Of a stretch of 64,000 nt of DNA, positions 25,291-33,179 are shown one piece after another. This stretch comes from Verrucomicrobiota bacterium (GTDB taxonomy: Bacteria > Verrucomicrobiota > Verrucomicrobiia > Verrucomicrobiales > Akkermansiaceae): contig JAFLEH010000007.1 of the NCBI GenBank assembly GCA_017301995.1, positions 148,019-212,018 on the forward strand, in the 5' to 3' direction. Positions within the stretch are counted from its first letter, which is position 1; the number at the start of each line of letters is the position of its first letter. A program made the position numbers and the translations under genes. The notes below the pieces were generated by a model. The model saw only the letters and a program-made list of their open reading frames with translations, was not told the DNA's origin and did no database searches.

Positions 25291-25737
25291 CAATCCCTCG
25301 CCCAAATCCTCGTGCATCTGGTCTTCTCCACGAAGAACCGGGAGGCGCTGCTGGCCGATGAAATCCGGGACGAACTCCACGCCTACATCGGCGGGATTGT
25401 TGGAAACCAACGGGGATCCTTGCTCAAAGCCGGCTCCGTGGCCGACCATATCCATCTGCTCATCGCCCACCCGCGCACTTGCGCGCCGTCCGAATTGGTT
25501 CAGGAAATCAAGACCGGCTCCTCGAAATGGCTGAAGACCAAGGGCACGCGCTATGCGGATTTCCATTGGCAGAGCGGCTACGGGATTTTTTCCATCAGCC
25601 CGACCCACCGCGCGGCTCTGGAGCAATACATCGCCAACCAGGCCGAGCATCATCGCAAGGCGACCTTTCAGGACGAATACCGCCGTCTCCTGGAAAAATA
25701 CGGCATCGCGTTTGATGAACGCTATGTGTGGGACTAA
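25285..25737 (+). CDS. REP-associated tyrosine transposase (IS200/IS605 TnpA family)
   Basis: 150 residues from the ATG at 25285, which lies in the last bases of repeat unit B. It is a Y1-HUH transposase: HLVFSTKNREALL at the N-terminus, the HUH motif in VADHIHLLIAHP (H-I-H), and the catalytic Tyr in ALEQYIANQAEHH. No accessory tnpB is present. It is flanked by unit B upstream and an inverted unit D downstream, as expected for a REP-associated (RAYT) gene that mobilises or maintains REP palindromes as single-stranded DNA. The frame is complete and looks active. The base composition matches the host, suggesting long residence. Confidence 0.9.
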   Translation: MPQSLAQILVHLVFSTKNREALLADEIRDELHAYIGGIVGNQRGSLLKAGSVADHIHLLIAHPRTCAPSELVQEIKTGSSKWLKTKGTRYADFHWQSGYGIFSISPTHRAALEQYIANQAEHHRKATFQDEYRRLLEKYGIAFDERYVWD

Positions 25738-25743
25738 CCCTCA

Positions 25744-25832
25744 TTTCGCCCTTTCAGGGCTGGGTATGTCTTGGGGCGACGAAACCAGGGCGTTGCCCTG
25801 GGCTATCGCGTTCGGCCGCGTTGCGGCTGCGG
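25744..25832 (-). repeat. REP-like repeat unit D (inverted)
   Basis: Reverse-orientation copy of the unit: GCCCTTTCAGGGC, CCAGGGCGTTGCCCTGG, then GCCGCGTTGCGGC. With units A and B it brackets the transposase gene, giving a BIME-like arrangement. Confidence 0.88.
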
Positions 25833-25859
25833 AAGGCATCCGCGCATGAGCAAGCCATC

Positions 25860-26086
25860 CGCCATCCGCCGGCATTCGGCATTCGCCATCCGGCATCCGG
25901 CATCCGGCATCCGGCGCCCGGCACCCGGCACCCGGCGCCCGGCGCCCGGCATCCGGCATCCGGCATCCGGCATCCGGCATCCGGCATCCGGCATCCGGCA
26001 TCCGGCATTTGGCATTTGGCATCCGGCATTTGGCATTTGGCATCCGGCATTTGGCATCCGGCATTTGGCATTTGGCATTTGGCATC
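25860..26086. repeat. Long heptanucleotide array (GGCATCC and variants)
   Basis: About 32 tandem 7-bp units. Variants are GGCATCC, GGCACCC, GGCGCCC, GGCATTC and GGCATTT, clustered by type, which indicates local amplification. All frames are open because seven-base periodicity avoids stops, but the encoded sequences are low-complexity. The array lies in the 720-base gap between the transposase and rsmA, together with REP units D and C; nothing else is recognised there. Confidence 0.95.
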
Positions 26087-26121
26087 ATTTCCGGCCAAAT
26101 CTCCGATGAAAACCTGCCGCG

Positions 26122-26224
26122 CCCACCCTGCCGCAACGCGGCAACATGCGATAGCCCAAGGCAACGCCTTGGGAATTCTCCCCCAGAGAATCCATCAGCC
26201 CTGAAAGGGCGGAATCCATGCCGC
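26122..26224 (+). repeat. REP-like repeat unit C
   Basis: Fourth copy: CCGCAACGCGG, CCCAAGGCAACGCCTTGGG, GCCCTGAAAGGGC, and the end GCGGAATCCATGCCGCC. It ends about 230 bases before rsmA. Confidence 0.9.
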
Positions 26225-26457
26225 CAGCGCGCGCAATTGGGTTTCCTCCGTAGCCGATCTGATGCCGGCCCGGTAGAGCGGATTCGTATGCTTGCGATCC
26301 CGGATTTTCATCGGAACGGCAAGACTACCTATCCGCCGGTGCCGGGCATGGCTCCGACGGGGAGAATTCGGTTGGCGGGCGGACCCGCGGCATTTGGGAC
26401 ATTCCGCCCGCAACAAAGGATTGCGCGGCGCGGTCCGAAACGCCATGACTGGTGCCG

Positions 26458-27825
26458 ATGACCGGCCGTGAAATCCGTGACGCGCTCGAGAGCGCGGGTG
26501 TGTTGCCCAGCAAACAGCTCGGGCAGAATTTCCTCGTGGACCCCAACATGGCGCGCTGGATCGTTTCCCAACTGGACGCGCAACCCGGCGACACGGTGGT
26601 GGAGGTGGGGCCCGGCACGGGGTCGCTCAGCGAGCATCTGGCCGGAAACGTCCGCCGTCTGGTGCTGATCGAGTTCGACGCCCGCCTGGCCGGGTTTCTC
26701 CGCGAGCGGTTCCGCGATGTGCCCGGCGTGGAAGTCCACCATGCCGATGGCGCGCGCTTCGATCCGCGGCCGCTCTTCAAATACCGTCCCGCCAAATTTC
26801 TCGGAAACCTGCCGTATTCGTCGGGCGGGGCGATCATGAAAAACATGCTGGGCCGGCCGCATCCGTTCTCGCGGGCGGTGGTGATGCTGCAGAAGGAGGT
26901 GATCGACCGTCTGGCCGCCACGCCCGGAAGCGACGCCTACGGGGTGCTTTCGTTGCGCGTGCAGGTGGATTGGGAGGTGGCGCCGCTGCGCACGGTGCCG
27001 CCGGATGCCTTTCACCCTCGGCCGCGGATCGACTCGGCGGTGGCGGTTCTCTCTCCCCGCGCGGATGCGGTGCCGTTCGACGCGCGGTTGTTCGACGAAC
27101 TGATCCGCCGCGGGTTCGCGCAGCGCCGGAAGCAGTTGAAAAAGCAGATGCCCGCCAGCCCGCCATGGGACGAGGTGGCCGGGGCGCTCGGTCTAGCCGC
27201 GACGGCGCGGGGCGAGGAACTCGGTCTATCCGAATGGATCGCGCTCACCCGCGCCTACGATCCCCATCCGCTGAAAGACTGCCCGCAGCGCGGCGAGGAA
27301 ATCTTCGATGTGACGGATGAAAACGACCAGGTGACCGGCCAGGCCACGCGGGCGGAGGTCCACCGGCGGAAACTGTTCCACCGCGCGGTCCACGTGATGG
27401 TCACCAACAAGCGCGGGGAGGTCCTGCTCCAACAGCGTTCCTCGCTCAAGGACGTCCATCCGGACCTGTGGGATTCCAGCGTTTCCGGCCACTTGGATTC
27501 CGGCGAGGACTACGCGGCGGCGGCGGTTAGGGAACTCGACGAGGAAATGGGCATCACCGATACCCCGGCCACCGAGATCGGCCGCGTGGCCGCCTGCGAG
27601 GACACCGGATGGGAACACGTGCGGATCTATCACGCCCGCCACGACGGCCCGCTGCGGTTTCCCTGCGCGGAAATCCGCTCGGCGCTGTGGCTTTCCCCCG
27701 GCGATATCGACGCATGGATCGCGGCGAAACCCGACGACTTCGCCTCCGGATTCACGGCGTGCTGGAAGGAATGCGGCGAGCGGATGATTACCCTAGCAGC
27801 GCCGGGCGCTCGTGGTAGGTCTTGA
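26458..27825 (+). CDS. rsmA: Fusion of 16S rRNA dimethyladenosine transferase (RsmA/KsgA) with a Nudix hydrolase
   Basis: 455 residues from the ATG at 26458 (GTG at 26452 is an alternative). Residues ~1-260 are RsmA: KQLGQNFLVDPNMA, SAM site VVEVGPGTGSLSEHL, catalytic motif NLPYSS at 117-122, and FHPRPRIDSAV/RRGFAQRRKQLKKQM. It dimethylates A1518/A1519 of 16S rRNA. From ~280 onward is an IDI/YfcD-like Nudix domain: EIFDVTDENDQVTGQATRAEVH, FHRAVHVMVTNKRGEVLLQQRS, and a perfect Nudix box G-x5-E-x7-REL-x-EE-x-G-I at 344-366. No frameshift separates them, so this is a genuine fusion. The 3' end overlaps the convergent GH125 gene by 38 bases. Confidence 0.92.
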   Translation: MTGREIRDALESAGVLPSKQLGQNFLVDPNMARWIVSQLDAQPGDTVVEVGPGTGSLSEHLAGNVRRLVLIEFDARLAGFLRERFRDVPGVEVHHADGARFDPRPLFKYRPAKFLGNLPYSSGGAIMKNMLGRPHPFSRAVVMLQKEVIDRLAATPGSDAYGVLSLRVQVDWEVAPLRTVPPDAFHPRPRIDSAVAVLSPRADAVPFDARLFDELIRRGFAQRRKQLKKQMPASPPWDEVAGALGLAATARGEELGLSEWIALTRAYDPHPLKDCPQRGEEIFDVTDENDQVTGQATRAEVHRRKLFHRAVHVMVTNKRGEVLLQQRSSLKDVHPDLWDSSVSGHLDSGEDYAAAAVRELDEEMGITDTPATEIGRVAACEDTGWEHVRIYHARHDGPLRFPCAEIRSALWLSPGDIDAWIAAKPDDFASGFTACWKECGERMITLAAPGARGRS

Positions 27826-29203
27826 GCACGAACTCGCCGAAGATGGTGTTGGCCCAGGCGAACCAGGAACGGGTGAAATTCTTCGGATCGTCCTTGTGGA
27901 AGGCCTCGTGGATGTAACCGGTGCCCGCATGGGTGCGGCGCAGGATTTCCAGGCAGCTCTTGATCTCGTCGTCGGTGGTGGCGGTGAGGCCCTGGATGAT
28001 CACGCCCAGCGGCCAGATCATGTCCATGCCCACGTGCGGTCCGCCAAGTCCGCTGGCGGCCTTGCCGACGCAGTAATACGGATTCTGCGGGGACAGCAGC
28101 ATGCGCCGGGTGGCCTGATAGACCGGATCGTCGTTCTTCACCGCGCCCAGGTAGGTTAGGGAAAGCAGGTTCGGGATGTTGCCGTCATCGGTGCAGTAGT
28201 AGTTGCCGAAGGCGTCCACCTCGAAGGCATAGACCCGTCCGGCGAGCGGATGGTTGACGATCGCATGCTCGGTTAGGGCGGTTTGCACCTCGGTGGCCAT
28301 GGCGCGGCATTCCGCGGCCAGATCCTTTTGTTTGGAGATGGCCTCCACCATTTCCGCCGCCTGCCGCAGGCTCACCACGGCGAAGAAATTCGACGGCACA
28401 AGGAACGGGAAAATCGTGGCGTCGTCGCTGGGGCGGAACATCGAGTGGATCAGGCCGACGGGTTTCGCCGGATTGCCGTAGCCGCGTCCGGGGACCGTGT
28501 CGGTGGCGATCTCGGTGCGGCGCATGAACTTGTAGGGGCCTTTGCCGTCCTTGCGCTGTTGCTCGCGGAAAGTCTTCACGATCAGGCCGATCGAGCGCAG
28601 CCACGGTTCGTCGAACGGCGCGGTGTCGCCGGTGGCTTTCCAATAGCCGTGGGCCAGCCGGATCGGATAGCATAACGAATCGATCTCCCACTTGCGCTCG
28701 TGGACGCCGGGTTTCATGTCGGTCACGTCGGTCTTCCATTCGCCGGTTTTGTGGTCGTCCTTGTAGAACGCGTTGGCGTAGGGATCCTTGAGGATGCAGC
28801 GGGTCTGGCGGTTGATCACGCCGGCGACCAGTTGCTGGAGCGGCTTGTCGCCGCCGAGGAGCGAAAGATACGGATAGACCTGCGCCGAGCTGTCGCGCAG
28901 CCACATCGCGTCGATGTCGCCGGTGATCACATAGGTGTCCGGTTTGCCGTCAATGGTGCCGACCTCCACGGTGGTGTCGAGCGTGTTGGGAAAACAATTG
29001 CCGAACAGCCAGGCGAGTTCGCGGTTGCCGGTTTTGGCCTGGACCTCGGCGATGACGCGCTCGACGGCCTGGCTGGTGAAACGGCGCTTGCCGGCGGGCG
29101 GTCGGACCACGGGGAAGGCCGCGTCGGCGGCATGGAGACGCGGGGCGAACATCGATCCGGCGGCGGCCAGCGCCGATGTGGTTAGAAACTGCTTGCGGTT
29201 CAT
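27788..29203 (-). CDS. Secreted GH125 exo-alpha-1,6-mannosidase
   Basis: 471 residues with a twin-arginine-like/Sec signal (MNRKQFLTTSALAAAGSMFAPRLHA). GH125 (formerly DUF1237) features: ELAWLFGNCFPNTLDTTVEV, the strongly conserved GDIDAMWLRDSSAQVYPYL containing the catalytic acid region, WEIDSLCYPIRLAHGYW, and MFRPSDDATIFPFLVPSNFF. It releases alpha-1,6-linked mannose from N-glycan or mannan cores. It lies 13 bases downstream of a GH92 alpha-mannosidase in the same operon, so the pair is predicted to strip alpha-mannans together. Its 3' end overlaps the oppositely oriented rsmA-Nudix gene. Confidence 0.92.
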   Translation of the reverse strand: MNRKQFLTTSALAAAGSMFAPRLHAADAAFPVVRPPAGKRRFTSQAVERVIAEVQAKTGNRELAWLFGNCFPNTLDTTVEVGTIDGKPDTYVITGDIDAMWLRDSSAQVYPYLSLLGGDKPLQQLVAGVINRQTRCILKDPYANAFYKDDHKTGEWKTDVTDMKPGVHERKWEIDSLCYPIRLAHGYWKATGDTAPFDEPWLRSIGLIVKTFREQQRKDGKGPYKFMRRTEIATDTVPGRGYGNPAKPVGLIHSMFRPSDDATIFPFLVPSNFFAVVSLRQAAEMVEAISKQKDLAAECRAMATEVQTALTEHAIVNHPLAGRVYAFEVDAFGNYYCTDDGNIPNLLSLTYLGAVKNDDPVYQATRRMLLSPQNPYYCVGKAASGLGGPHVGMDMIWPLGVIIQGLTATTDDEIKSCLEILRRTHAGTGYIHEAFHKDDPKNFTRSWFAWANTIFGEFVLKTYHERPALLG

Positions 29204-29216
29204 GTCGGTGTGTTGG

Positions 29217-31520
29217 TTAGGGCTGTTTGTTGAGAGCGTCGATGGCCGAACCCGGACGGCTGGAGGGCTGGACGCCCCACTTGGTATCCGGTGCGGAGGT
29301 CATTTCCAACTCCAATGTGCCGCCATTGGAAATATCGGCGTGTTCCAGCCAGGTGCGGTTGAACTCGCCGCCGTTGAGGCTGGCGCGGAGGATGTAGGGG
29401 CGCTGCGGGCCGTTGGTTTTGGCGTGGATGACGAACTCCTTGCCGTTCGGAAGCGTGATCGTCGCGCGGTCGAAGATCGGGCTGCCGATCGGATACCCGG
29501 TGGTGCCGGGGCAGACCGGATAGAAGCCGAGCGCGCTGAAGACATACCACGAGGACATCTGCCCGGTGTCCTCGTCGCCGCAGAAACCGTCCGGCGTGGG
29601 TTGATAGAGCCGGGCCATCACCTCGCGGGCGCGGGCCTGGGTTTTCCACGGCTGGCCGGCGTAGTTGTAGAGATAGATCATGTGCTGGATCGGCTGGTTG
29701 CCATGGGCGTATTGGCCCATGTTGGAGGCGACCATTTCGGTCATCTCGTGGATCATCTGCCCGTAGGTGCCGGTTTTCACATCCGGCGGAGTGTAAAACA
29801 CCGCGTCCAGTTTGCGGCAGAACGCGTCGTCGCTGCCGAACAGTTTGATCAGGCCGGGCACATCGTGGAACACGCTCCACGTCCAATGCCAGGAGCAGCC
29901 TTCGGTGAACGGTCCGCCCCACTCGGTGGGATCGAAGTTCTCGCACCAATCGCCGTTCGCCTTGCGGCCGCGCACGAAGCCGGTCTTTTCATCGAACACC
30001 TTGCGGTAATTCATCGCGTCCTTGGCAAACTCGGCGGCATCGGCGGCGTGGCCCGTGCCTTTCGCGAGCACCGCGGCGCAGAAGTCGTCGTAGGCGTATT
30101 CCAGCGTCTTGGCGGTGGCCTCGCGGATCTCCGGATAGGGAGCGTAGCCGAGTCTTTGATAGAAAGCTGCGCCATCGCGGCCGATCGCGCCGCAGAAACC
30201 GGGCGATTGGGTGTTGGCGTCGTGGACCATGGCGGCCACGGCCTTTTTCGCGTCGAAATCGCGGACACCTTTCACCCAGGCGTCGGCGAAGAGCGAGAAC
30301 GCGTGATTGCCGATCATGCAGCCGCGGTGGCCGGGGCTGGACCACGCCGGCAGCCATCCGCTCTGGTCATAGGCGGCGATCATCCCCTGCATGATCTGCG
30401 CGCTGATTTCCGGGAACAGCAGATTGTAGAGCGGATGCGAGGCGCGGAAGGTGTCCCACAGCCCGGTGTCGGTGTAGAGATATCCCTGATGGACTTTGCC
30501 GTCGAAGGGGCTGAAATAGACCGGCTTGTTTTGCGCGTCGTATTCGAAGAACCGGTGCGGGAAAATCACGCTGCGGTAGAACGCGCTGTAAAACGTCCGG
30601 CGTTGTTCGTCGGATCCGCCCTCGACCTTGATCCTGCCGAATGTCTCATTCCATTTCGCCTCGGCGCGCTGGCGGATGGTATCGAAATCCGCGTCGCCGA
30701 TCTCGCGGTCGAGGTTGCGCTTGGCCTGCTCCGCGCCCAGATAGGACGACGCCACCTTGCAGGTCACCACTTTGCCCTTGGAGGTGTCGAATTTCAGATA
30801 GGCGCCGGCTTTCGGCGCCTTGATCGCGGTTTTCCCCTCGTTGACGGCATCCGGAGTCCATGTCCCGTAGGCGGCGAACGGTTGGTCGAACACGATCACG
30901 AAATGGTTGGCGAAATTGGCCGGAACGCCCCCGCTGTTGTTGCGGCAAATGCCGATGATCGTGCGTTCGTCAGGGTGGATCTCGATTTCCGGATTGTTGT
31001 GGAAGGCATCGAGCACCACGTAGGAATCGCCGGGTTTTTCGAAGGTGAACCGGAAGCCCGCGCCGCGTTCGGTGGGCGCGACCTCCGCGGTGGCCTGCCA
31101 GGTGTCCAACAGAACCCGGTAATAGCCCGGATGCGCGGTCTCCTCCTCATGGCGGAACACCGACGCGCGGTCCTCCTCGTTCACCACCAGCTTGCCGGAC
31201 ACCGGCATCAGCGAGAAATTCGCGTAGTCGGCGATCCACGGGCTCGGCTGATGGGTCTGGCGGATGCCGCGGATGCGGTTCTGGCGGTATTGATAGAAAA
31301 ACGAGTCCTTGGCCGGCTGGGTGTAGGGCGCCCAGGCGTTCATCGGAAACGGCAGCGCGATGGCGGGAAACGTGTTGCCATGGGAGAATCCGCCGGTGGA
31401 GTCGGTCCCCTGGAGCGGATTGGCGAGCCGGACCAGATCCGGAGCTGCGTCGGACGCCTGGCCAAGGCCCATTGCCGCGAGGGCGAATGCGATGCGGGTT
31501 GCGGTCATAGAAAAACGCAT
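29217..31520 (-). CDS. Secreted GH92 alpha-mannosidase
   Basis: 767 residues from the ATG at 31520, followed by a signal peptide (MRFSMTATRIAFALAAMGLGQASDA); an in-frame ATG at 31508 is an alternative, and the open frame upstream is not signal-like. GH92 landmarks: VNPLQGTDS-like LANPLQGTDSTGGFSHGNTFPAIALPF, QTHQPSPWIADYANFSLMP, LYTDTGLWDTFRASHPLYNLL, TEGCSWHWTWSVFHDVPGLIKLFG, and the catalytic region GDEDTGQMSSWYVFSALGFYPVCPGT. GH92 enzymes are calcium-dependent, inverting exo-alpha-mannosidases that act mostly on alpha-1,2 linkages. Operon with the GH125 gene. Confidence 0.94.
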   Translation of the reverse strand: MRFSMTATRIAFALAAMGLGQASDAAPDLVRLANPLQGTDSTGGFSHGNTFPAIALPFPMNAWAPYTQPAKDSFFYQYRQNRIRGIRQTHQPSPWIADYANFSLMPVSGKLVVNEEDRASVFRHEEETAHPGYYRVLLDTWQATAEVAPTERGAGFRFTFEKPGDSYVVLDAFHNNPEIEIHPDERTIIGICRNNSGGVPANFANHFVIVFDQPFAAYGTWTPDAVNEGKTAIKAPKAGAYLKFDTSKGKVVTCKVASSYLGAEQAKRNLDREIGDADFDTIRQRAEAKWNETFGRIKVEGGSDEQRRTFYSAFYRSVIFPHRFFEYDAQNKPVYFSPFDGKVHQGYLYTDTGLWDTFRASHPLYNLLFPEISAQIMQGMIAAYDQSGWLPAWSSPGHRGCMIGNHAFSLFADAWVKGVRDFDAKKAVAAMVHDANTQSPGFCGAIGRDGAAFYQRLGYAPYPEIREATAKTLEYAYDDFCAAVLAKGTGHAADAAEFAKDAMNYRKVFDEKTGFVRGRKANGDWCENFDPTEWGGPFTEGCSWHWTWSVFHDVPGLIKLFGSDDAFCRKLDAVFYTPPDVKTGTYGQMIHEMTEMVASNMGQYAHGNQPIQHMIYLYNYAGQPWKTQARAREVMARLYQPTPDGFCGDEDTGQMSSWYVFSALGFYPVCPGTTGYPIGSPIFDRATITLPNGKEFVIHAKTNGPQRPYILRASLNGGEFNRTWLEHADISNGGTLELEMTSAPDTKWGVQPSSRPGSAIDALNKQP

Positions 31521-31554
31521 ACGCCAGCCTAATCGGGGATGTTGCGGAGGAGAG

Positions 31555-31586
31555 CCCCCCCTTTCGGGGGTGCTGGAAACACCAGC
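31555..31586 (-). promoter_or_regulatory. Two tandem hairpins upstream of the GH92 gene
   Basis: CCCCC-CCTTTC-GGGGG (31555-31570) and GCTGG-AAACA-CCAGC (31572-31586) lie in the probable leader of the mannosidase operon. A C-run/TTTC/G-run hairpin like the first also occurs near 44771. They could be leader structures or parts of intergenic repeats. Confidence 0.4.
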
Positions 31587-31917
31587 GGCGTTCACTCTCT
31601 GGTGTTGGCTTTCCGATCAAACAACCCATTGAAAGTTCGCGCCGATTGGCATCCATTGGACCGCAACAGTTGAATATGGAGGCGGTCTGTCTCCCCTACG
31701 CTCCGGGTGGAGTTCCTTCCTCCGATTTGGGAGGAATCCTCTCGTCCTTTGCTTGTGGATCGCTCCTTGTGTGCCGCGCCGCGGGCGATCTCGGTCTGTC
31801 CGGGGCTGGGTGCCATCTTGGAAACTCTTCCATCCGACTGGAAAAGCCGGATGGAAGAACCTTCCGGCCAGGATTTCGTCTTTTCCGAGCCGATTTACGC
31901 GTCTCCCAACCGGAAAT

Positions 31918-32200
31918 AATTCGAGCCGCTCGCGATGGGATCGAATTACCACGCCTCGGAAGAGTCTTCCGACCGGAAAGTATTCGATCCGGACGCGTCG
32001 GGACCGAATTATTTCGGCCCGGAAGCGTCTTCCGACGGAAAATAATTCGGTCCGAGCCGACCGGGACCGAATTATGGGCGGTCGGGAGTGATGTCAAAGC
32101 CCCCGGAATTCGGTCCCGGCGCGCCCGGATCGAATTTCCATCGGCCGGAACACGTGTCACGGGTGCCGGTAATTCGGTCCCGATGCGTCGGGACTTGATT
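31918..32200. repeat. 63-bp palindromic tandem array (5 degenerate units)
   Basis: The word AATTCG recurs at 31918, 31981, 32044, 32107 and 32171, i.e. a 63/64-bp period. Each unit has a ~30-bp near-palindrome (AATTCGGTCC ... GGGACCGAATT; the second copy has centre ACGCGT) and a ~33-bp link that in the first copies has its own palindrome (CGGAAG...CTTCCG). The links are homologous to each other, unlike CRISPR spacers. Confidence 0.88.
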
Positions 32201-32243
32201 TTTTTCCGCGGGTAGGGATGCTCGACCGCAACGGAAGGACGAA

Positions 32244-32624
32244 ATGAAGAAACTGCGCGGCATCCATATCCTCAAGCGGGGCGAACAATTTCTCTGTTGC
32301 TGGAAAGAACTGGCTTCGGAAGATACGGTGTTCTGCGGAATCGGCTACCGGGACCTCGAAACCGACGTGGAGAGCGTGAAGTCCGCGCGGGAAAAGGTGC
32401 GGGCGACCGAACTTCTGCTCGACGCGCTCCGCCTGGAGCGCGATCGCGTGGAGCGGACGCTCGCGGACCGGTTGATCCAGGTGGCCAGCGGGGTGAGAGG
32501 CACGCCGGGGTTTGGCGAGGATTGCGGGTTCTACAGCGCGCTGGGATTCATCCCCCACAGCGAGAAACGCAGCGGCCGCCCGAGAAAGCCGAAGACTCCA
32601 CCGAAACCGGATCAGAACGCCTGA
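32244..32624 (+). CDS. Hypothetical protein (126 aa)
   Basis: MKKLRGIHILKRGEQFLCCWKELASEDTVFCGIGYRDLETDVESVKSAR: a compact N-terminal segment, a long helical stretch (ESVKSAREKVRATELLLDALRLERDRVERTLADRLIQVA) and a basic Pro-rich tail (RSGRPRKPKTPPKP). A purine-rich AAGGACGAA precedes the ATG as a plausible ribosome-binding site. No family recognised. It sits between the palindromic array and a repeat-rich spacer and may be part of the accessory region. Confidence 0.6.
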   Translation: MKKLRGIHILKRGEQFLCCWKELASEDTVFCGIGYRDLETDVESVKSAREKVRATELLLDALRLERDRVERTLADRLIQVASGVRGTPGFGEDCGFYSALGFIPHSEKRSGRPRKPKTPPKPDQNA

Positions 32625-32902
32625 GCCGTAGCGATGCGGTAGGTAAGAACAAGCAACACGCGGAGCGCCATCCGTGCAAATCCGTGGTTCGAAACCCCTG
32701 AACCCAAAGACCTGGAAACCATGAACCGGAAGAATTTCAGACCACGGATGACACGGATGAACACGGATAAGAGCAGAGCAAGCAAGACGCGGAGCGCCAT
32801 CCGGAATGATGGACGAATGACGATTGTCGGTTTTTGATTTTTGAAGTGGGCTTGAATCGGATGCCAGTTTCAAGCTCAGATCCTCAAACAACAATCCTCA
32901 AT

Positions 32903-32942
32903 CCGAGATCCGAGGTTCGAGGTAGTTTGGACGCTCGATTTA
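32903..32942. repeat. Dispersed ~40-bp repeat, copy 2 (inverted relative to copy 1)
   Basis: 32921-32942 is the exact reverse complement of 12739-12760, and 32903-32920 is a diverged continuation. Two copies 20 kb apart in intergenic DNA indicate a dispersed family. Confidence 0.8.
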
Positions 32943-33121
32943 CCGCTGAAGCGCTGAGAACCGCTGAGTTCGCTGGGTGTTCTTTGAGCGGAAAGCCAAC
33001 TCCGGAAGATGAATCATATGTCGGCTGATTGTTGTAGTCTTCATTTCAGCGGCTTCAGTGGTACTCAGCGCCTCAGCGGTTCATCGAGGCCACATTTTAT
33101 CCTTCAACTTGGGAATTCGGG

Positions 33122-33150
33122 TTGAATCCGCCCGCCCCGCGCTCTAACCT
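33122..33150 (+). promoter_or_regulatory. Promoter of the type IIG restriction-modification gene
   Basis: TTGAAT at 33122-33127, 17-bp spacer, TAACCT at 33145-33150, followed by 29 bases to the ATG. Fits the TTGNNN/TANNNT pattern used elsewhere in the window. Confidence 0.5.
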
Positions 33151-33179
33151 CACCCCGCGCCACCCGCGCGACCACGCCC

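Larger units (their letters stand above)
31521..32243. other. Repeat-filled intergenic region between GH92 and the 32244 gene
   Basis: About 720 bases without a credible gene. It contains the two hairpins at 31555-31586, a TCCTCC/GGGAGGA hairpin near 31715-31735, and the 63-bp palindromic array from 31918 on. Long open frames run through it on both strands, but only because a 63-bp period keeps the frame open; the encoded 21-residue repeats resemble no known protein. Confidence 0.6.
32625..33179. other. Repeat-rich spacer upstream of the type IIG gene
   Basis: 555 bases with no credible gene. It contains two copies of a segment reading GACGCGGAGCGCCATCCG or near it (about 32652-32672 and 32785-32804), an ACGGATGACACGGATG-type degenerate repeat (32742-32771), a reverse copy of the dispersed repeat (32903-32942), and CCGCTGAAGCGCTGAG and TTCAGTGGTACTCAGCG words related to the element inserted in the type IIG gene. 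The last 60 bases carry a promoter. Confidence 0.65.

Noticed and set aside
25741..26204. Several open frames across the GGCATCC array (MPDAGCR-type and GIRHPAS-type proteins)
   Set aside because: Low-complexity translations of a 7-bp repeat in every frame; not credible genes.
28935..31532. 865-codon open frame antisense to the GH92/GH125 genes
   Set aside because: Runs opposite two well-supported glycosidase genes and has no recognisable domain.
31918..32200. CRISPR array (regular ~30-bp repeats with ~33-bp spacers)
   Set aside because: The 'spacers' are homologous to each other and contain a palindrome of their own, the repeats are degenerate, and no cas gene is near. It is a tandem palindromic repeat.
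31646..32215. Protein of repeated 21-residue units read from the 63-bp array (both strands)
   Set aside because: The period is divisible by three, which keeps frames open by itself. There is no start context and no known repeat family, and the units are degenerate at the protein level.
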